This document shows, in pieces, positions 31,157-46,352 of a stretch of 64,000 bases of DNA. The notes under the pieces are model-generated. The model ran no database searches. It had not been told where the DNA came from and saw only the letters and a list, made by a program, of their open reading frames with translations. The DNA comes from Mycoplasmopsis phocirhinis (GTDB lineage Bacteria; Bacillota_I; Bacilli_A; Mycoplasmatales; Metamycoplasmataceae). A program made the translations under genes and the position numbers. Position 1 is the stretch's first letter; every line of letters begins with the position of its first letter. The stretch is taken from the NCBI RefSeq assembly GCF_004216495.1, contig NZ_CP034841.1, positions 310,001-374,000 of the forward strand, written 5' to 3'.

Positions 31157-32812
31157 ATGGAAAAATGGGTTATAACACAATCAAAAAGAAAAGATAAAAC
31201 ATATGTCTCGGTCGCAATACCGGCTGGATTTGGAAAAGGTTATAAAAAATCAATTGGAATTGGTAATTTAGAAACATTAAAAACTTTAAATCTAGACCCT
31301 ATAAACGCCCTTAAGGTTGCGTGTGCTGATTGAAATACTGAATGAAATAAAGAAAAAATATTATCAAAAGTGAAGGAGGTTTTAGCTCAATCTAAAAAAG
31401 AAATCCGAAAACAAAATTTTGGTATAAAAGCATTATATGAATTATGTGATAAAATCAACCCTTTCAAATTGTGTGAAAAAAGCAAATCAAAAAATCTTTT
31501 AGATATTGCCAAATATATAATCACTTCACGGATCATTAACCAAGATAGTTTGATCAAAATGTATCAACAAAAACATCTTTATGATTTCAATAATGACTTC
31601 AAAAAATCTACTTTTTATAATAGTTTAGATTATGTAACCAATAATAAAAATGAAATTTTAAAACAATTAAATAACTCATTAACTTCAAATGCTAGCCGTG
31701 ATATTGAAGTGTTGTGATATGACTCAACAACAGTGTATTTTGAAAGTTTTGCGAGAAAAGGATTGAGATATCCTGGTTATTCAAAAGACGGAAAATTTAA
31801 AGAAGATCAAATAGTAATTGGAATGATTACTGATTGTAATGGAATTCCATTTCATTTCAAAATATTCAAGGGAAATACTGCTGATGTGAACACTTTTATA
31901 CCTTTTATATTGGAAATACGGGATATTTATAATATAAAAAATGTAACAATTGTCGCGGATAGAGGAATGAGCACAAACCGCAACATACGCTTTTTAGAAT
32001 CTTTAAACATAGATTACATACTCTCTTATCGTTTGAAATCTAGTACAAAACAAAGAAAAGAATACACAATTAACCAAAACGATTATATTCGTGTAAACAA
32101 AGATTTTAAATATAAAGAAATAGAATTCATGTCGCTGTGAAAAAACAAACGGTTCAACGGTCATAAAAGAAGACAAATAATGACCCATAGTAAAAAAAGA
32201 GCAGCAAAAGATTTTAATGATCGTATGCAACTGATTGAAATTTTCAATAAAAAACAAAAAAATGGTAGAGTAATTGAAACAGATTTAATAGCTGCCAAAA
32301 AGCATAAATTTTTTAAAAAAATTGGAGCAACTTCTTATTATCAATTAGATTTAGAAAAAATTAGTGAAGATGAACAATTTGATGGCTATTATGTCTATGA
32401 AACTTCAAGAACAGATCTTAAGCCATTAGATATTGTTGATTTATATCAAAAACAATGACAAATTGAAAATAACTTTAGAAACTTAAAAAATTGTTTAAAA
32501 ATTAGACCTATGTATGTTTGGAGTGAAAATCATATTGAAGGTTATATTACTTTATGCTTTATTTCATTGGTTTTATTACAGTATGGTTTAAATATTTTGA
32601 ATAAATATGTTAAAAAACAAACAAAAATTGACAAAAATTATTCAATTTCCAATTATGTAGACGCTATCAAAAATGCCGAAAAAATTCAAATTTTAATTGA
32701 TAACAAAATTATTAACGAATACAACATTGAAAATACTGATAATGAAAAGGAAACAATGTTATATGAATTAATTGAACAATCAATCAAAAATTACAATGTA
32801 ATTAAATTATAA
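31157..32812 (+). CDS. IS1634-family transposase, copy A
   Basis: A 551-residue IS4-superfamily DDE transposase, complete when TGA is Trp. The catalytic triad is visible as YDSTT (about residue 186), VADRGM (about 266) and the Y-(2)-R-(3)-E-(6)-K-type region KQWQIENNFRNLKN. Within the IS it is followed at once by a terminator hairpin. Differences from copy B include Val/Met in NTADVNTF and Thr/Ile in TSRTDLK. Confidence 0.93.
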
Positions 32813-32857
32813 AAAATTCCGAAAGTACCTTAAAATGAGGTATTTACGGAATTTTTT
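32811..32857 (+). terminator. Terminator at the IS1634 3' end, copy A
   Basis: AAAAAATTCCG-aaagtacct...aggtatttA-CGGAATTTTTT forms a long hairpin with A and T tracts, able to work in both directions. It is also present in copy B at 40717-40763. Confidence 0.75.
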
Positions 32858-32880
32858 AATTTGCAACTTGGAAACTCGGG

Positions 32881-33164
32881 GCACTTATGTTTATACCATA
32901 TTAAATTTATACATGATTTTTGTAAATTTCACTTTATCTGTTCCAGATGCTTTAATCGTGATTTTAAATAAAATCATTCTTGAATTTTAATTAGTTTTGT
33001 ATCGGAAATTATTTGTCTACAAAAGTCAAAAAAGAATGTTAATTTAATAAATTCAATTTTGATTTCTAACTTCTTTTTTTATGTTCATTGGTTCTGTCAA
33101 AATTAATGTTAATTTTTGTTGTCGCATTTGATTATCATTATTATTTTTTCATTATAGAAATAAA
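32881..33164. other. Gene-free stretch between IS1634 copy A and the rRNA operon
   Basis: AT-rich sequence without an intact ORF. The right half (32970-33124) is a decayed IS3-type remnant, listed separately. In 32881-32969 I see nothing I can name. Confidence 0.6.
32970..33124 (-). mobile_element. Decayed remnant of an IS1138-like element
   Basis: On the minus strand, from 33124, the sequence begins with a near-copy of the left IS end (CGACAACAAAAATTAACATT against GGACAACAAAAATTAACATT). After about 40 bases it jumps to a piece of the transposase: KIEFIKLTFFFDFCRQIISD against KIQFIKLALFFSLCRQTISN of the intact copy at 29755-30942. The stretch between, about 350 bases in the intact copy, is missing and there are no later homologous parts. 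Confidence 0.7.
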
Positions 33165-33186
33165 TAAAAAAACTCCATACGGAGCG
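33165..33186 (-). terminator. Terminator of the rRNA operon
   Basis: On the minus strand CTCC-gtat-GGAG followed by seven T, just beyond the 23S processing stem. The stem is short. Confidence 0.6.
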
Positions 33187-33187
33187 T

Positions 33188-33246
33188 GTTCTCTGAAAAC
33201 TGAATAGTAAGTTTTAAAACTCATTGAAATGTATAAAATACACATT
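33188..33246 (-). other. 3' arm of the 23S rRNA processing stem
   Basis: 33188-33210 pairs with 36296-36318 (one mismatch over 23 bases) and 33216-33246 pairs with 36182-36213 almost perfectly. Together these form the long helix that brings the ends of pre-23S together for RNase III-type cleavage. Confidence 0.75.
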
Positions 33247-36139
<2,893 letters not shown>

Positions 36140-36437
36140 GTATGTTCTTAATTAAATTAATTAAGATTTCCTATTGTTGTTATGATGTGTATTTTAAGAC
36201 ATTTCAATGAGTTATATTAAATAACTACTCGATGAATCAAAACAAATTAACCAAATTAATTTATTATTTGATGTCGTTGTAATATTTTAAAATATTTACT
36301 ATTCAGTTTTCAAAGAACATATTGAGAGTTGTTCTCTCAAAACTAGATATATTGCTATTGACCTAATAAGCCATGACAATTTATGAAAATAGGTCTGTAT
36401 TAAGGTTAATATCGATATTAATCGATTTTGTACTCCG
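36140..36437 (-). other. 16S-23S internal spacer without tRNA
   Basis: About 300 bases. It holds the 5' arm of the 23S stem (36182-36213 and 36296-36318) and the 3' arm of the 16S stem (36339-36352). No tRNA-Ile or tRNA-Ala gene is present. Confidence 0.8.
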
Positions 36438-37957
<1,520 letters not shown>

Positions 37958-37970
37958 ACTTTGTCATGTT

Positions 37971-37985
37971 TATATATCTAGTTTT
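37971..37985 (-). other. 5' arm of the 16S rRNA processing stem
   Basis: ATATATCTAGTTTT in the plus orientation pairs with AAAACTAGATATAT at 36339-36352. The flanking TTTCAAAGAACA is shared with the 23S arm. Confidence 0.7.
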
Positions 37986-38023
37986 CAAAGAACAATAAGC
38001 AATTTTAGAGCAATTGCTATTCA

Positions 38024-38029
38024 ATAATA
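38024..38029 (-). promoter_or_regulatory. Extended -10 promoter of the rRNA operon
   Basis: On the minus strand GTGCTATTAT: TATTAT preceded by TG-n, about 65 bases upstream of mature 16S. An imperfect inverted repeat (GAGCAATTGCTATT) overlaps the early transcribed region. Confidence 0.45.
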
Positions 38030-38040
38030 GCACAATTTTA

Positions 38041-38451
38041 AAATAAATAAAATTTTTTTTATTTTTTTAAAAACTACTTATACGACAGATATATCGCCGT
38101 GATATAAATATACATTATTATTATAAAAAGCAAAACTTTTTTTCATTTTTTTTGCAAAATAATTAATTTATTTTGAAGTTAATATGTAAAAAAGAGTTCA
38201 ATATTAATTTTAATATATATTGTAAATGAGAATGTTTATAAAAAATATTAAATTCACCATTTAACTAAATTTATAAAATTAGCTTTTATATTTTTATTTT
38301 TAAAGTTAAAGAAATAATTTAAAAATATTCTTGAATTTTTAAAACTAAACAAGATAAATTTTCGCAAAAAACAATCATTTTAAAACAAATTTACTATAAT
38401 ATTTGTGATAAATTTTTTTATCAATCTTAACTTTAGGAGAATACAGATATT
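38041..38451. other. AT-rich divergent intergenic region, rrn to adh
   Basis: About 410 bases with very high A+T and no credible ORF on either strand. It contains the adh promoter at 38395-38400. I see no riboswitch or tRNA. Confidence 0.6.
38395..38400 (+). promoter_or_regulatory. -10 box of the alcohol dehydrogenase gene
   Basis: TATAAT 51 bases before the ATG. The leader contains GATAAATTTTTTTATC, a short inverted repeat (38408-38423), and the ribosome site AGGAG. Confidence 0.5.
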
Positions 38452-39504
38452 ATGAAAATGAAAGCATTAGTTTACCATGGCGATCACAAAATTTCGCTAG
38501 AAATGGTAGATAAACCAGTTATTCAAAAACCAACCGACGCGATTGTTAAAGTAACTAAAACTACAATTTGTGGTACAGACTTGGGAATTTACAAAGGTAA
38601 AAACCCAGAAGTTGCTTCAGGTAGAATTCTAGGACACGAAGGTATTGGTGTTGTTGAATCAGTTGGAGAAGGTGTTTCAAATGTTAAAGTTGGAGACAAA
38701 GTTCTAATTTCATGCATCACCCCATGTGGAAAATGTGACAACTGTAGAAAACAATTATATTCACACTGCCGTGAAGAAGAAGGTGGTTGAAAATTTGGTT
38801 ATATGATCAACGGTACCCAAGCTGAATATGTAAGAGTGCCTTTTGCTGACAATAGTTTATATAAATATCCAGACACAATTTCAGATGAAGTAGCTGTTAT
38901 GTTATCAGACGCCTTACCAACAGGACACGAAATTGGAGTTAAATACGGTAATGTAAGACCAGGTGATTCAATTGCTATTGTGGGTGCTGGACCAGTTGGA
39001 ATGGGAGTTTTATTAACTTCACAATTATATTCACCAGCAAACATTATCGTAGTTGATTTTGACGAAAACAGACTAAAATTAGCTAAAGAATTAGGTGCTA
39101 CTCACACTCTTGTACCTTCGGAAAATTTAGTAGCTGAAGTTCAAAAAATTGTTGGGGCTGATGGTGTCGATGTTGCCATTGAAGCTGTTGGTATGCCACA
39201 AACATGAGATACATGCCAAAAAATTGTTAAAGCAGGTGGTCACATCGCTGTAGTTGGAGTACACGGTAAAAAAGTAGACTTTGATGTTCAAAATCTATGA
39301 ATTAAAAACTTAACCATTACTACCGGTTTAGTTAACACTAACACTACTCCTTTATTAATCAATGGAGTTTCAACTGGTAAATTGCCAGTTTCAAAACTAA
39401 TTACTCACAAATTTAACTTGAGTGATATGATGAAAGCGTATGAAACTTTCTTAAACGCAGCAGATACTAAAGCAATGAAATTATTAATTGATGCTGAAAA
39501 ATAA
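38452..39504 (+). CDS. adh: Zinc-dependent alcohol dehydrogenase
   Basis: A 350-residue medium-chain dehydrogenase. Catalytic zinc ligands are in TTICGTDLGIY (Cys) and GHEGIGVVESVG (His-Glu); the structural zinc loop is CGKCDNCRKQLYSHC. The NAD(P) Rossmann motif is VGAGPVGMG, with an acidic VVDFD at the end of the second strand that favours NAD. It probably reduces acetaldehyde or a similar carbonyl and helps regenerate NAD+ in fermentation. It lies inside the segment flanked by the inverted IS1634 copies, next to the rRNA operon. Confidence 0.92.
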
Positions 39505-39511
39505 TTAATAT

Positions 39512-39549
39512 TAAAAAAATATAAAGTTTCATAGCTTTATATTTTTTTA
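39512..39549. terminator. Bidirectional terminator between adh and the Cof gene
   Basis: TAAAAAAATATAAAG / CTTTATATTTTTTTA around an 8-base loop, symmetric A and T tracts. It overlaps the stop of the convergent Cof gene. Confidence 0.75.
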
Positions 39550-40368
39550 TATTATCTCTTCAATTGCTTTAGCAATTGCATCTGTGTCATTAGCTCCAAT
39601 AATTTTTTTAGCCACCGCTTTAGCTTCACTAGTTGCATTACCCATCGCAATACCTAAACCAGCATTGCTTAGCATTTCTACATCATTACCAGAATCACCA
39701 AAGGCAACTATATTTGAGTGTTTTATATTTAATAATTCACTAACTTTTACTAAACCACTCCATTTATTAATATTTAAGGCATTTATATCAACATAAATTT
39801 GATTTGTATGTTTAACTTCGTAATTCTTGCCTAAAAGTAAATGGTATTTTTGATAGGTTTGCAAAATTTCGTTTTTATCACCACGCAAAGCAATTTGAAT
39901 CAATTGATTTTGATTTAAAAGAGCAAAATTTTGAATTTGATTAGCACTGGCTAAATTTAAAATGTTTTTAAGATCCATTCTATTTTGACTTTGAATTCAT
40001 ATTGCTTTGTCCAAATCGTTAATGTATCACATTGAGTGTTCGGTTGTATCTATTCGTAATAAAAAATCACTTTGTTGTGCTGTTTGAAAAGCCAGATCAA
40101 AAACCTCTAAACCTACATTTCCAAAAATAGATATTTGTTTTGTTTTAACTTCATATAAGATGGCACCATTTGAAGCTAAAATAAATTCAAAAAAATTAAT
40201 TTTTTCACCTAAAGCATTAATTATGTTATTAAGAGCTCGCCCTGTACTAATAACATTAAAATGTCCTTTTTGTTGAGTTTTAATTAAAGCGTTCGCTGTT
40301 TGTGGATGTATTAAATTATCTTTAACAAATAAAGTGCCATCTAAATCATAAGCAAATATTTTTTTCAT
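39547..40368 (-). CDS. Cof-type HAD-superfamily phosphatase
   Basis: A 273-residue HAD-IIB hydrolase. Motif I FAYDLDGTLF gives the nucleophile Asp; motif II is VISTGR; motif III/IV is AFGDSGNDVEML with GIAMGNA after it. The cap domain lies between. Such proteins dephosphorylate sugar phosphates or flavin/pyridoxal precursors; the substrate here is unknown. An in-frame TGA(Trp) follows the codon at 40027. Start at 40368 has AGGAGA upstream. Confidence 0.9.
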
Positions 40369-40693
40369 TTTATCTCCTAATAAAATTTTAACAAAACCAC
40401 GTTTAATTAAATATTAAATAATATCTTAACTCAATAAAGAATCTAAAATTTTTAAAAAATTTAATTTAAACCAAGCAAACAAAAATTTTTTTGACTAATA
40501 TCGCAAAAAAAATCAATTATTTATTATGCTTGATAATTCACTAAAATGTATATTATGTCAATAATTTTATTAATTTTGATGTTTAATTTATACATTTAAT
40601 ATTAACTTTTTGTTCGCAATTCTCCTTATCAATACTGTGCTGTTTTTGCAATTAGAATTATATTGAAATGTAGTTGTATTGGGAATATATTTT
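40369..40693. other. Gene-free stretch left of IS1634 copy B
   Basis: About 325 AT-rich bases. They contain the upstream region of the Cof gene. On the minus strand, GCGAACAAAAAGTTAATATT near 40596-40616 faintly resembles an IS1138-like end, too weak to call. No other structure seen. Confidence 0.5.
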
Positions 40694-42532
40694 CCCGAGT
40701 TTCCAAGTTGCAAATTAAAAAATTCCGTAAATACCTCATTTTAAGGTACTTTCGGAATTTTTTATAATTTAATTACATTGTAATTTTTGATTGATTGTTC
40801 AATTAATTCATATAACATTGTTTCCTTTTCATTATCAGTATTTTCAATGTTGTATTCGTTAATAATTTTGTTATCAATTAAAATTTGAATTTTTTCGGCA
40901 TTTTTGATAGCGTCTACATAATTGGAAATTGAATAATTTTTGTCTATTTTTGTTTGTTTTTTAACATATTTATTCAAAATATTTAAACCATACTGTAATA
41001 AAACCAATGAAATAAAGCATAAAGTAATATAACCTTCAATATGATTTTCACTCCAAACATACATAGGTCTAATTTTTAAACAATTTTTTAAGTTTCTAAA
41101 GTTATTTTCAATTTGTCATTGTTTTTGATATAAATCAACAATATCTAATGGCTTAAGATCTATTCTTGAAGTTTCATACACATAATAACCATCAAATTGT
41201 TCATCTTCACTAATTTTTTCTAAATCTAATTGATAATAAGAAGTTGCTCCAATTTTTTTAAAAAATTTATGCTTTTTGGCAGCTATTAAATCTGTTTCAA
41301 TTACTCTACCATTTTTTTGTTTTTTATTGAAAATTTCAATCAGTTGCATACGATCATTAAAATCTTTTGCTGCTCTTTTTTTACTATGGGTCATTATTTG
41401 TCTTCTTTTATGACCGTTGAACCGTTTGTTTTTTCACAGCGACATGAATTCTATTTCTTTATATTTAAAATCTTTGTTTACACGAATATAATCGTTTTGG
41501 TTAATTGTGTATTCTTTTCTTTGTTTTGTACTAGATTTCAAACGATAAGAGAGTATGTAATCTATGTTTAAAGATTCTAAAAAGCGTATGTTGCGGTTTG
41601 TGCTCATTCCTCTATCCGCGACAATTGTTACATTTTTTATATTATAAATATCCCGTATTTCCAATATAAAAGGTATAAAAGTGTTCATATCAGCAGTATT
41701 TCCTTTGAATATTTTGAAATGAAATGGAATTCCATTACAATCAGTAATCATTCCAATTACTATTTGATCTTCTTTAAATTTTCCGTCTTTTGAATAACCA
41801 GGATATCTCAATCCTTTTCTCGCAAAACTTTCAAAATATACTGTTGTTGAGTCATATCACAACACTTCAATATCACGGCTAGCATTTGAAGTTAATGAGT
41901 TATTTAATTGTTTTAAAATTTCATTTTTATTATTGGTTACATAATCTAAACTATTATAAAAAGTAGATTTTTTGAAGTCATTATTGAAATCATAAAGATG
42001 TTTTTGTTGATACATTTTGATCAAACTATCTTGGTTGATGATCCGTGAAGTGATTATATATTTAGCAATATCTAAAAGATTTTTTGATTTGCTTTTTTCA
42101 CACAATTTGAAAGGGTTGATTTTATCACATAATTCATATAATGCTTTTATACCAAAATTTTGTTTTCGGATTTCTTTTTTAGATTGAGCTAAAACCTCCT
42201 TTACTTTTGATAATATCTTTTCTTTATTTCATTCAGTATTTCAATCAGCACACGCAACCTTAAGGGCGTTTATAGGGTCTAGATTTAAAGTTTTTAATGT
42301 TTCTAAATTACCTATTCCAATTGATTTTTTATAACCTTTTCCAAATCCAGCCGGTATTGCGACCGAGACATATGTTTTATCTTTTCTTTTTGATTGTGTT
42401 ATAACCCATTTCTCCATAGTTAAATTATATCATAATTACAATGTAATTTTGTAATTTAAAAAAATTTTTTTATACTTTAGTATAAAGATGGCGAAAAACG
42501 CTAAAAAATGACCCCTAACTTGGAAACTCGGG
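40694..42532 (-). mobile_element. IS1634-family element, copy B, 1839 bp, inverted
   Basis: The same termini as copy A (CCCGAGTTTCCAAGTT / AACTTGGAAACTCGGG) in opposite orientation. Length is identical. Differences seen by eye include one base near the outer end (a/c in the GCGAAAAA run), one synonymous change, and Met/Val and Ile/Thr codons. It cuts into the 5' end of the GIY-YIG nuclease gene at 42533. No short target duplication is evident. Confidence 0.92.
40762..42417 (-). CDS. IS1634-family transposase, copy B
   Basis: A complete 551-residue transposase, start at 42417, with the same DDE motifs as copy A (YDSTT, VADRGM, QWQIENNFR). It carries NTADMNTF and TSRIDLK where copy A has Val and Thr. 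Both copies are intact, so either may be active. Confidence 0.92.
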
Positions 42533-43282
42533 AAAAAATTTAAATTAGAATTATTAAAATTATGCAATAAGTCGTTAATTACAAACGAAAAAGATTTAAA
42601 TGAGGGTTATATTTATGAATATGAATCAAAAGAAGGTTGAGAGTATAATAATAAACTTTTTGAAATTTTTGGTGGGCAAAACCTAAACGATCGCCCCTTC
42701 ACAATCGAAGAAATTAAGCAACAACCAAGACTAATTGATTTTAAATTTGCAGGTAAAAATGACTTTATTTATATTTGTGACTTAATCGCATATAAAATGA
42801 ATGTTAAAACTAACTATGATTGTTCAAAAATACACAATAAACACGAAAGAATAATTCCTGTATCATTTACTAACGAAAATGCTAAAAAAATATTTGAACA
42901 GAATTTAGGCATTGCATATTTGCTTACAGCAATTGTTGAAAATAATGAATACATTATTAAAATTGGACAAAGTAAAACAACATTTAAAGACCGTTTGAAT
43001 TCGTATAATTGCGGAAATGTAAATAATTGACGAACAGCTTCTACAACTAACATAAAAATTTTGCAAAGCATGCTTTCCACGCAGCGAATTTTTAAATTAT
43101 ATATATGCCCATGTGAAGGACCTAAAATTTATACCTTTCACGGTATCAAATCTTCGCCATTAGCAACTCCGATGAGTTTAGCTATAGAGGAAATAATGCT
43201 TAACCAGTTTGTGAAACAATTTAAACAAAAACCTCTTGCTAATATTCAAATTAAACCTACAAAAACTAGATCTAAACGTTAA
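42488..43282 (+). CDS. GIY-YIG restriction endonuclease, 5' end replaced by IS sequence
   Basis: The frame is open from the IS border (42533) to TAA 43282, and continues back into the IS end to an ATG at 42488, giving 264 residues whose first 15 derive from the IS. The GIY-YIG core is visible: GIAYLL (about residue 141), YIIKIGQS, the Arg in FKDRLNSY, Glu in SLAIEEIML and Asn in KPLANIQ. It ends two bases before the convergent methyltransferase gene, so the pair is a type II restriction-modification system. No ribosome site precedes the IS-borne ATG; other starts are 42797 or a lost upstream one. Activity is uncertain. Confidence 0.6.
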
Positions 43283-43284
43283 TT

Positions 43285-44505
43285 TTAATATTTAATTTTT
43301 GACCTCAATAATTTTAAAACTTGTAATTCTTTATCGTTAAATTTAGGTTGGTCAAAAATAATATGTTTTAAAACTTTAACACAATTAAAATTACCATAAC
43401 GCGTTATATGAATTAATACCTTAATATAATCCTCCTTTAGATGAGGTAAAAAATCTTGAGCTTGTTTTTGAGTATCAAAAGCCATATAACCAACTGATTG
43501 AGTGGTGTTTTTATGATGTTCGATAAAAGGAATAAAATAAGTTGAGAGTGGAAAAATTATAATTCATTTTTCATATATATCTTGTTTGATATTCGCATAT
43601 CTAGTTTTTCTTACAGTGTGAATTGTTTCATACTTAAAAATATTGTCTTTATTATCGCTTAAATTATTCTTTTTTGTGTAGTTGTGTAAATCACAACGAT
43701 ACTTGAACAAATTTCTTTGCTCACTGAAAGATTTTTGAATGATTGATATAATTTCTTGCGATAAATAAAGTGGTATAAAAGGTAAATTTTTGGGAATTTT
43801 AACGATTTGTTCATCTTTAATCAAAAAATTGTTTTTGACAAGCGTGAATTGAGGTATTTTAGTTTTTTTTCAAATTAAAATAGTAAATGAGGAACCAACT
43901 GTCGGAAAATATTTTTTGCAATCGTTATCAATAACAACAAACTCTCCCTCAGCAAGCAACTTTTTTAAAGTTGTATTATTATTGTTAAAAGACATTCAAT
44001 TATTGGGAGTTATAAAACATATATAACCTTCATTATTCAAACTATCAATTGAAGCCTCAATAAATTTATTCGAAAGTGATTGATTTTTGTTACCACCTCC
44101 TGAATAAGGGGGGTTAGCCATTATTAAATCAAATTTAGCACCAGAGTTAAAAATTTTAAATGCATCGTCGTTTGAAATATGTTTAGGATTCAATAATTTT
44201 TGACATTTCTGAAATCTTGCTCGATCTAACTCATTAAAATAAATGTTATTTAAATAAGTTTTAGTTTGACAATACGCACCGAAATTACCATAGCCACAAC
44301 ACGGGTCTAAAACTTTAATATTTTTATTTTTTCAAAAGTCTTCAGGGATGTAATCGAGCATACGTTTAACACACTCCATAGGTGTTGGAATATCGTCACG
44401 ATTGCTTACTTGCGTGGTATGATTTAAATTGTTAAACAAATCAAATAATAAAGTCAGTGAATCAGTCTGACGACTAATTGTTTTATTAATTAATAAATCT
44501 TTCAT
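43285..44505 (-). CDS. Type II DNA N6-adenine methyltransferase
   Basis: A 406-residue methyltransferase with two TGA(Trp) codons or more. SAM-binding motif I is LDPCCGYGNFG (about residue 68) and catalytic motif IV is ANPPYSGGG (about 130), the NPPY form typical of N6-adenine enzymes. The C-terminal target-recognition part is not recognisable. Start ATG at 44505 follows GGAAGG. It converges with the GIY-YIG nuclease gene (two-base gap) and lies 36 bases after the S41 lipoprotein gene on the same strand. Confidence 0.88.
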
Positions 44506-44541
44506 TCACTTCCTTCCACATATTAATTTAATAAATATATT

Positions 44542-46305
44542 TTAATTTATGTTTTCAATTCCATTAATAAATTTAGATAATTTTTCTAAATCATAAAAAT
44601 CATCATATGGGTATAAATAATCTGGTTCAACACCAAATTCACTTATAGGTAAATCTTCAACGGTATTGACATTATCGCTAGCAGCTGAATAGGCTATTGG
44701 GCCAGAAATATCTACGTTAGTACCATCTGGTAAAACAGTAGGTAAAACAGCAAACATACCACCTCCGCTTTTTTGGCCAATTATTTTAGCAATCCCGGTT
44801 TGTTTAACTACATGCGCAAATAAATTAGCAGCACTAAATGTATTAATTCCGGTTAAAAGATATCAATTATATTCGTCATAACCATCTTTATTGTTATATT
44901 TATTGTCTGAATTAGTATCAACACCTATTTTTAAATCGACATATGCTTTAGTTATTCTATCTTGAATAAATACATTAAATGGTTTTTTAGTTAAAAAACC
45001 TACAACTTTTTCTAAAGCAGCTGAACTACCACCACCATTTTGTGAAATATCTATCACAATACTTTTAACTTTATTTTGGGGATCAAGTCGTTTTATTTTA
45101 GCAATAGCTGCTTTCATTAACTCATATGAATCATATAAATATGGTTGTTTACTATTGATTTCTTCTTTACTTCCTGATAAAAATGCATCTAATTTAATTC
45201 GAGCAATATTCCCTTCGATTACAGCACTATTTTTTTGTTTTTCCAAAGCTCTTAAATCTTGCAGTTTAGTTAATGTTTTTTCGTAATCAGCATATTTACT
45301 CGATAATTGGCGTGAGTCTGATTTATTAACATTATCATTTGTTGGAGCTAAATAACCTTCTGTGATTATTCTTGAATGTAATTCGTTTAAATAAACATAT
45401 CATAATTGTTCGTACGCATTTGAGTAAGTTGAATAATTTTGATCAATAATTTTGTCATATAAGCCAGTAATATGCGTAAATTCGTTAAAATCACTTGAAT
45501 TATGTCTTTTATATAATTCGTTTGATAAACCATAAAAATTATCAAATAATAAGGCTAAAAAATTATAATTATTTAAACGCTGCTCACTTGTTGAAGTTCA
45601 ATTGGCATCTCTATAAAATTTTACATATTTAGGATGGGCAAATGAGTGTGAATTTTCGTAATCATAACCTAATAAAGAAGTGCCATTGTATTGTAAATTG
45701 TAATAATTTTGTGACATAAACAATAAGTTAAATAAACTTAAAGGCATATAAATATTTTTATCTTGAGTATATATTGGCATATCGTATTTTTTTAAATTCA
45801 ATGTTGGCAACAATTCATCTTTAGAGCGCAATGATTTAAATGTAGTATCTAAAAAATGTAAATATTGGTTGTAATTGTGTGTAAGAGAAGATTTGGATAA
45901 ATCAAAAGCTTGCGAATCTGTAAAAACTAATTTATCATCTGTAGTTGAAAATTCGACAACATCACCGTTATTTTTTTGAATTATAGCTTTAGCATCAACA
46001 ACATCAATTTTTGAAAGTTTTTTTAAATCAAAAAAACCATTTAATTTTTTGAATATTTCATTGACGTTAATATAAATATTTTTATTAGTTTTATTTTCAA
46101 AAATATTTATATTTTGATTTTTTATCAGATATTCGCGACTTAAATTATTAAAATTAACATTAGCCAATAATGTTAATTCATTTGGAATTTGCTCTGTGAC
46201 ATAGATTTTTTTATCACTTGAACTAAAACAACTAGTTAAAGAAATAGTTGGTAATGTAACGGCAGTTATAAGAGGTATAAATTTAGATTTTAATTTGAAT
46301 TTCAT
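44542..46305 (-). CDS. S41-peptidase-like lipoprotein, paralogue 1
   Basis: A 587-residue lipoprotein; the signal ends ISLTSC. The C-terminal half is a tail-specific-protease (S41) domain: VIDISQNGGGSSAALEKVVG, then GINTFSAANLFAH with the probable Ser nucleophile at residue 492, and GQKSGGGMFAVLPTVLPDG with the likely Lys about 22 residues on. A region NSDNKYNNKDGYDEYN looks like a Ca-binding Asp/Asn loop. It is a surface protease candidate. A TAAAAT box lies six bases before the ATG, suggesting a leaderless transcript. Confidence 0.8.
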
Positions 46306-46352
46306 AATAGAATTTTAAAACAAAAAATCAATAACGACATTAATAAAATGCA

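Larger units (their letters stand above)
31042..32880 (+). mobile_element. IS1634-family element, copy A, 1839 bp
   Basis: Bounded by the perfect inverted repeat CCCGAGTTTCCAAGTT at 31042 and AACTTGGAAACTCGGG ending at 32880. It encodes one DDE transposase and ends with a strong hairpin. Copy B (40694-42532) has the same length in opposite orientation and differs at only a few positions. No matching short target duplication is seen. Near the left end there is a hairpin TTTATACT/AGTATAAA (31088-31105). Confidence 0.92.

Noticed and set aside
40596-40616. Second IS1138-like end left of IS1634 copy B
   Set aside because: Similarity is confined to an A-rich stretch and no transposase remnant adjoins it.
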